Source of the DNA: Rhodocyclaceae bacterium
GTDB lineage: Bacteria > Pseudomonadota > Gammaproteobacteria > Burkholderiales > Rhodocyclaceae
Assembly (NCBI GenBank): GCA_016702335.1
Contig: JADJEF010000020.1
Span: 620,001 to 684,000 of the forward strand
DNA length: 64,000 nt
Direction: 5' to 3'
The notes under the pieces: generated by a model
What the model was told of the DNA's origin: nothing
Databases searched by the model: none
The model's input: only the letters and a program-made list of their open reading frames with translations
Part shown: positions 62,870-64,000 of the stretch, in pieces
How positions within the stretch are numbered: position 1 is the stretch's first letter
Layout: every line of letters starts with the position of its first letter
Program-made: the position numbers and the translations under genes

Positions 62870-63373
62870 ATGGCCAAGCAACCCGCCCCGCCCCTCCGCT
62901 TTCTGTTCAACCACCCGGCGCACCTGATCGCCTGCGGTTTCGGCTCCGGCCTGTCGCGCTTTGCCCCGGGCACCGCCGGCACCGCCTTCGCGTGGGTCAC
63001 CTACAGTTGGCTGCGCGACTGGATGCCCAGCGACGCCGTCTTTGGCGGCTTCCTGCTGCTCGCCTTCATTCTGGGCGTATTCGCCTGCCAGATCACCGGC
63101 CGTGCGCTCGGAGTAGTCGATCACGGCGCGATCGTTTGGGACGAGATCGTACCGTTCTGGGGGGTGCTCCTCCTGGCACCACAGACACTGGCGTGGCAAC
63201 TGCTGGCGTTTCTCACGTTCCGCTTCTTTGACATCATCAAACCGCCACCCGCCAACTATTTTGACGAGCAGGTCAAGAGCGGTTTCGGGGTCATGATGGA
63301 CGACCTGATGGCGGCGGGCTACACCGTGGTGGCTCTGGCGATTACCAAAAGTCTCATCGACTCATTGTTCTGA
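62870..63373 (+). CDS. pgpA: Phosphatidylglycerophosphatase A
   Basis: 167 residues, membrane protein with the PgpA signature: GFGSGLSRFAPGTAGTAFAW and DIIKPPPANYFDEQVKSGFGVMMDDLMAA (acidic and Asn residues of the active site). It dephosphorylates phosphatidylglycerophosphate. The stop overlaps the pncC start by one base. Confidence 0.93.
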   Translation: MAKQPAPPLRFLFNHPAHLIACGFGSGLSRFAPGTAGTAFAWVTYSWLRDWMPSDAVFGGFLLLAFILGVFACQITGRALGVVDHGAIVWDEIVPFWGVLLLAPQTLAWQLLAFLTFRFFDIIKPPPANYFDEQVKSGFGVMMDDLMAAGYTVVALAITKSLIDSLF

Positions 63374-63855
63374 TGGACAGCCACCTCGCCGAGCTTTCGG
63401 CGGCCCTGGGGCGTGCGGCACTCGCCAACAAGCGCGTCTTGGCCACCGCAGAATCTTGCACCGGAGGCTGGGCCGCGCAAGTAATCACTCACACAGCGGG
63501 CAGCTCTGACTGGTTCGACTGTGGTTTTGTCACCTACAGCAATGCCGCAAAAACCGCACTACTGGATGTAAATACAGTAACATTAACCCGCTTCGGTGCC
63601 GTCAGCGTCGAAACGGCCGCCGAAATGGCCGTGGGGGCGCTGGCGCATTCCCGGGCCGATCTGTCGGTGGCCATTACCGGTATTGCCGGCCCTGGGGGTG
63701 GCTCATCCAGTAAGCCAGTGGGCACCGTATGCTTCGCTTGGGTTGTGCGTGGAAGACCTCCGGAAACCGACATTCAGCACTTTGTCGGCGACCGGGAAGC
63801 GGTGCGGCGAGCTGCGGTCATTCATGCGCTACTCGGCTTAGAAAAACGGGCATAG
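63373..63855 (+). CDS. pncC: Nicotinamide-nucleotide amidohydrolase (CinA C-terminal domain)
   Basis: 160 residues, single CinA-C domain: ATAESCTGGWAAQVITHTAGSSDWFDCGFVTYSN and AITGIAGPGGGSSSKPVGTVCFAW. It hydrolyses nicotinamide mononucleotide to nicotinate mononucleotide. A LexA-like palindrome lies inside the gene (63560-63579). It is followed by recA, the common order. Confidence 0.92.
   Translation: MDSHLAELSAALGRAALANKRVLATAESCTGGWAAQVITHTAGSSDWFDCGFVTYSNAAKTALLDVNTVTLTRFGAVSVETAAEMAVGALAHSRADLSVAITGIAGPGGGSSSKPVGTVCFAWVVRGRPPETDIQHFVGDREAVRRAAVIHALLGLEKRA
63560..63579 (+). promoter_or_regulatory. LexA-box-like palindrome inside pncC
   Basis: TACTG-N10-CAGTA with an AT-rich spacer, one base away from the gammaproteobacterial SOS box at its left CTGT (CTGG here). 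It is about 325 bases upstream of recA. It could be a real SOS operator for an internal promoter or chance. Confidence 0.35.
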
Positions 63856-63903
63856 GGCACGGGCAAAAAGCGTGCCATAATCGAATCGAACGAAAGGAAC
63901 ATC

Positions 63904-64000
63904 ATGGACGACAACAAGGCAAAGGCACTGCAGGCAGCACTAGCTCAGATCGAAAAGCAGTTCGGCAAGGGCTCCATCATGAAGATGGGCGAGGGCAATA
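63904..64000 (+). CDS. recA: RecA recombinase (3' truncated by the window)
   Basis: The first 32 codons are present: MDDNKAKALQAALAQIEKQF then GKGSIMKMGEGN, the standard RecA N terminus. The start is preceded by GAAAGGAAC. The rest lies beyond the window. RecA performs homologous recombination and SOS induction. Confidence 0.95.
   Translation, partial: MDDNKAKALQAALAQIEKQFGKGSIMKMGEGN

Overview
The window is about 64 kb of high-GC DNA from a Gram-negative bacterium, most likely a betaproteobacterium (Rhodocyclales/Nitrosomonadales-like). The grounds are the gene orders tlpA-aroQ-prmA-zinc-ribbon gene-pfkB and ribE-ribB-ribH-nusB-thiL-pgpA-pncC-recA, a RibB with a degenerate GTP-cyclohydrolase-like half, mpl next to cytochrome c4, and DUF1329/DUF1302 outer-envelope proteins. 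I do not assign a genus. No tRNA, rRNA, CRISPR array or full insertion sequence was seen.

Layout. 1-9.7 kb: a partial Bax-inhibitor-like gene, an orphan sugar-type solute-binding protein, a three-gene catabolic operon (ThDP enzyme, class II aldolase, FAD-linked 2-hydroxyacid dehydrogenase) with a divergent LysR regulator, then a VOC protein, bacteriohemerythrin, a thioesterase, DUF1499 and an odd response regulator. 9.9-16.8 kb: a PQQ quinohaemoprotein dehydrogenase, CBS and TerB-like proteins, an NhaR-like regulator, DgkA, a PAP2 phosphatase, and TerC behind a manganese-type (yybP-ykoY) riboswitch. 16.9-23.3 kb: yjfB, pfkB-type kinase, zinc-ribbon protein, prmA, aroQ (accB and accC, usual here, are absent), tlpA, a conserved hypothetical, mpl. 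23.4-33.6 kb: a respiratory block with cytochrome c4, an A2-type cytochrome c oxidase (coxC-sco-coxB-coxA), two more SCO proteins, a second haem-copper-like subunit I, haem O synthase and a SulP transporter. 33.7-39.3 kb: rpoH, a Uma2 nuclease, DUF1329 and DUF1302.

39.6-57.4 kb is the accessory region: a BrnT-BrnA module whose toxin has an amber stop, a ParD-like/RelE module between 48-bp direct repeats, and a tandem duplication of a two-partner secretion locus (TpsB-TpsA-FecR). The two units are nearly identical except for about 3 kb in the middle of the giant TpsA exoprotein, which is completely different. The second unit carries five one-base homopolymer contractions that break three genes. 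57.5-64 kb returns to housekeeping: dsbD, riboflavin genes, nusB, thiL, pgpA, pncC and the start of recA.

The most unusual signal is a 27-30 bp dispersed repeat (GCCGT, three variable bases, then RCCAGCGCCGACTT) found 13 times. Six copies are intergenic. Seven lie inside genes without breaking them, encoding IAVxPAPTWG in sense genes (zinc-ribbon protein, SCO, DsbD, ThiL) or QVGAG(N/G)TA in antisense genes (a haem-copper subunit, both TpsA). It behaves like a coding-compatible dispersed element or uptake-type signal that I do not recognise from the literature.
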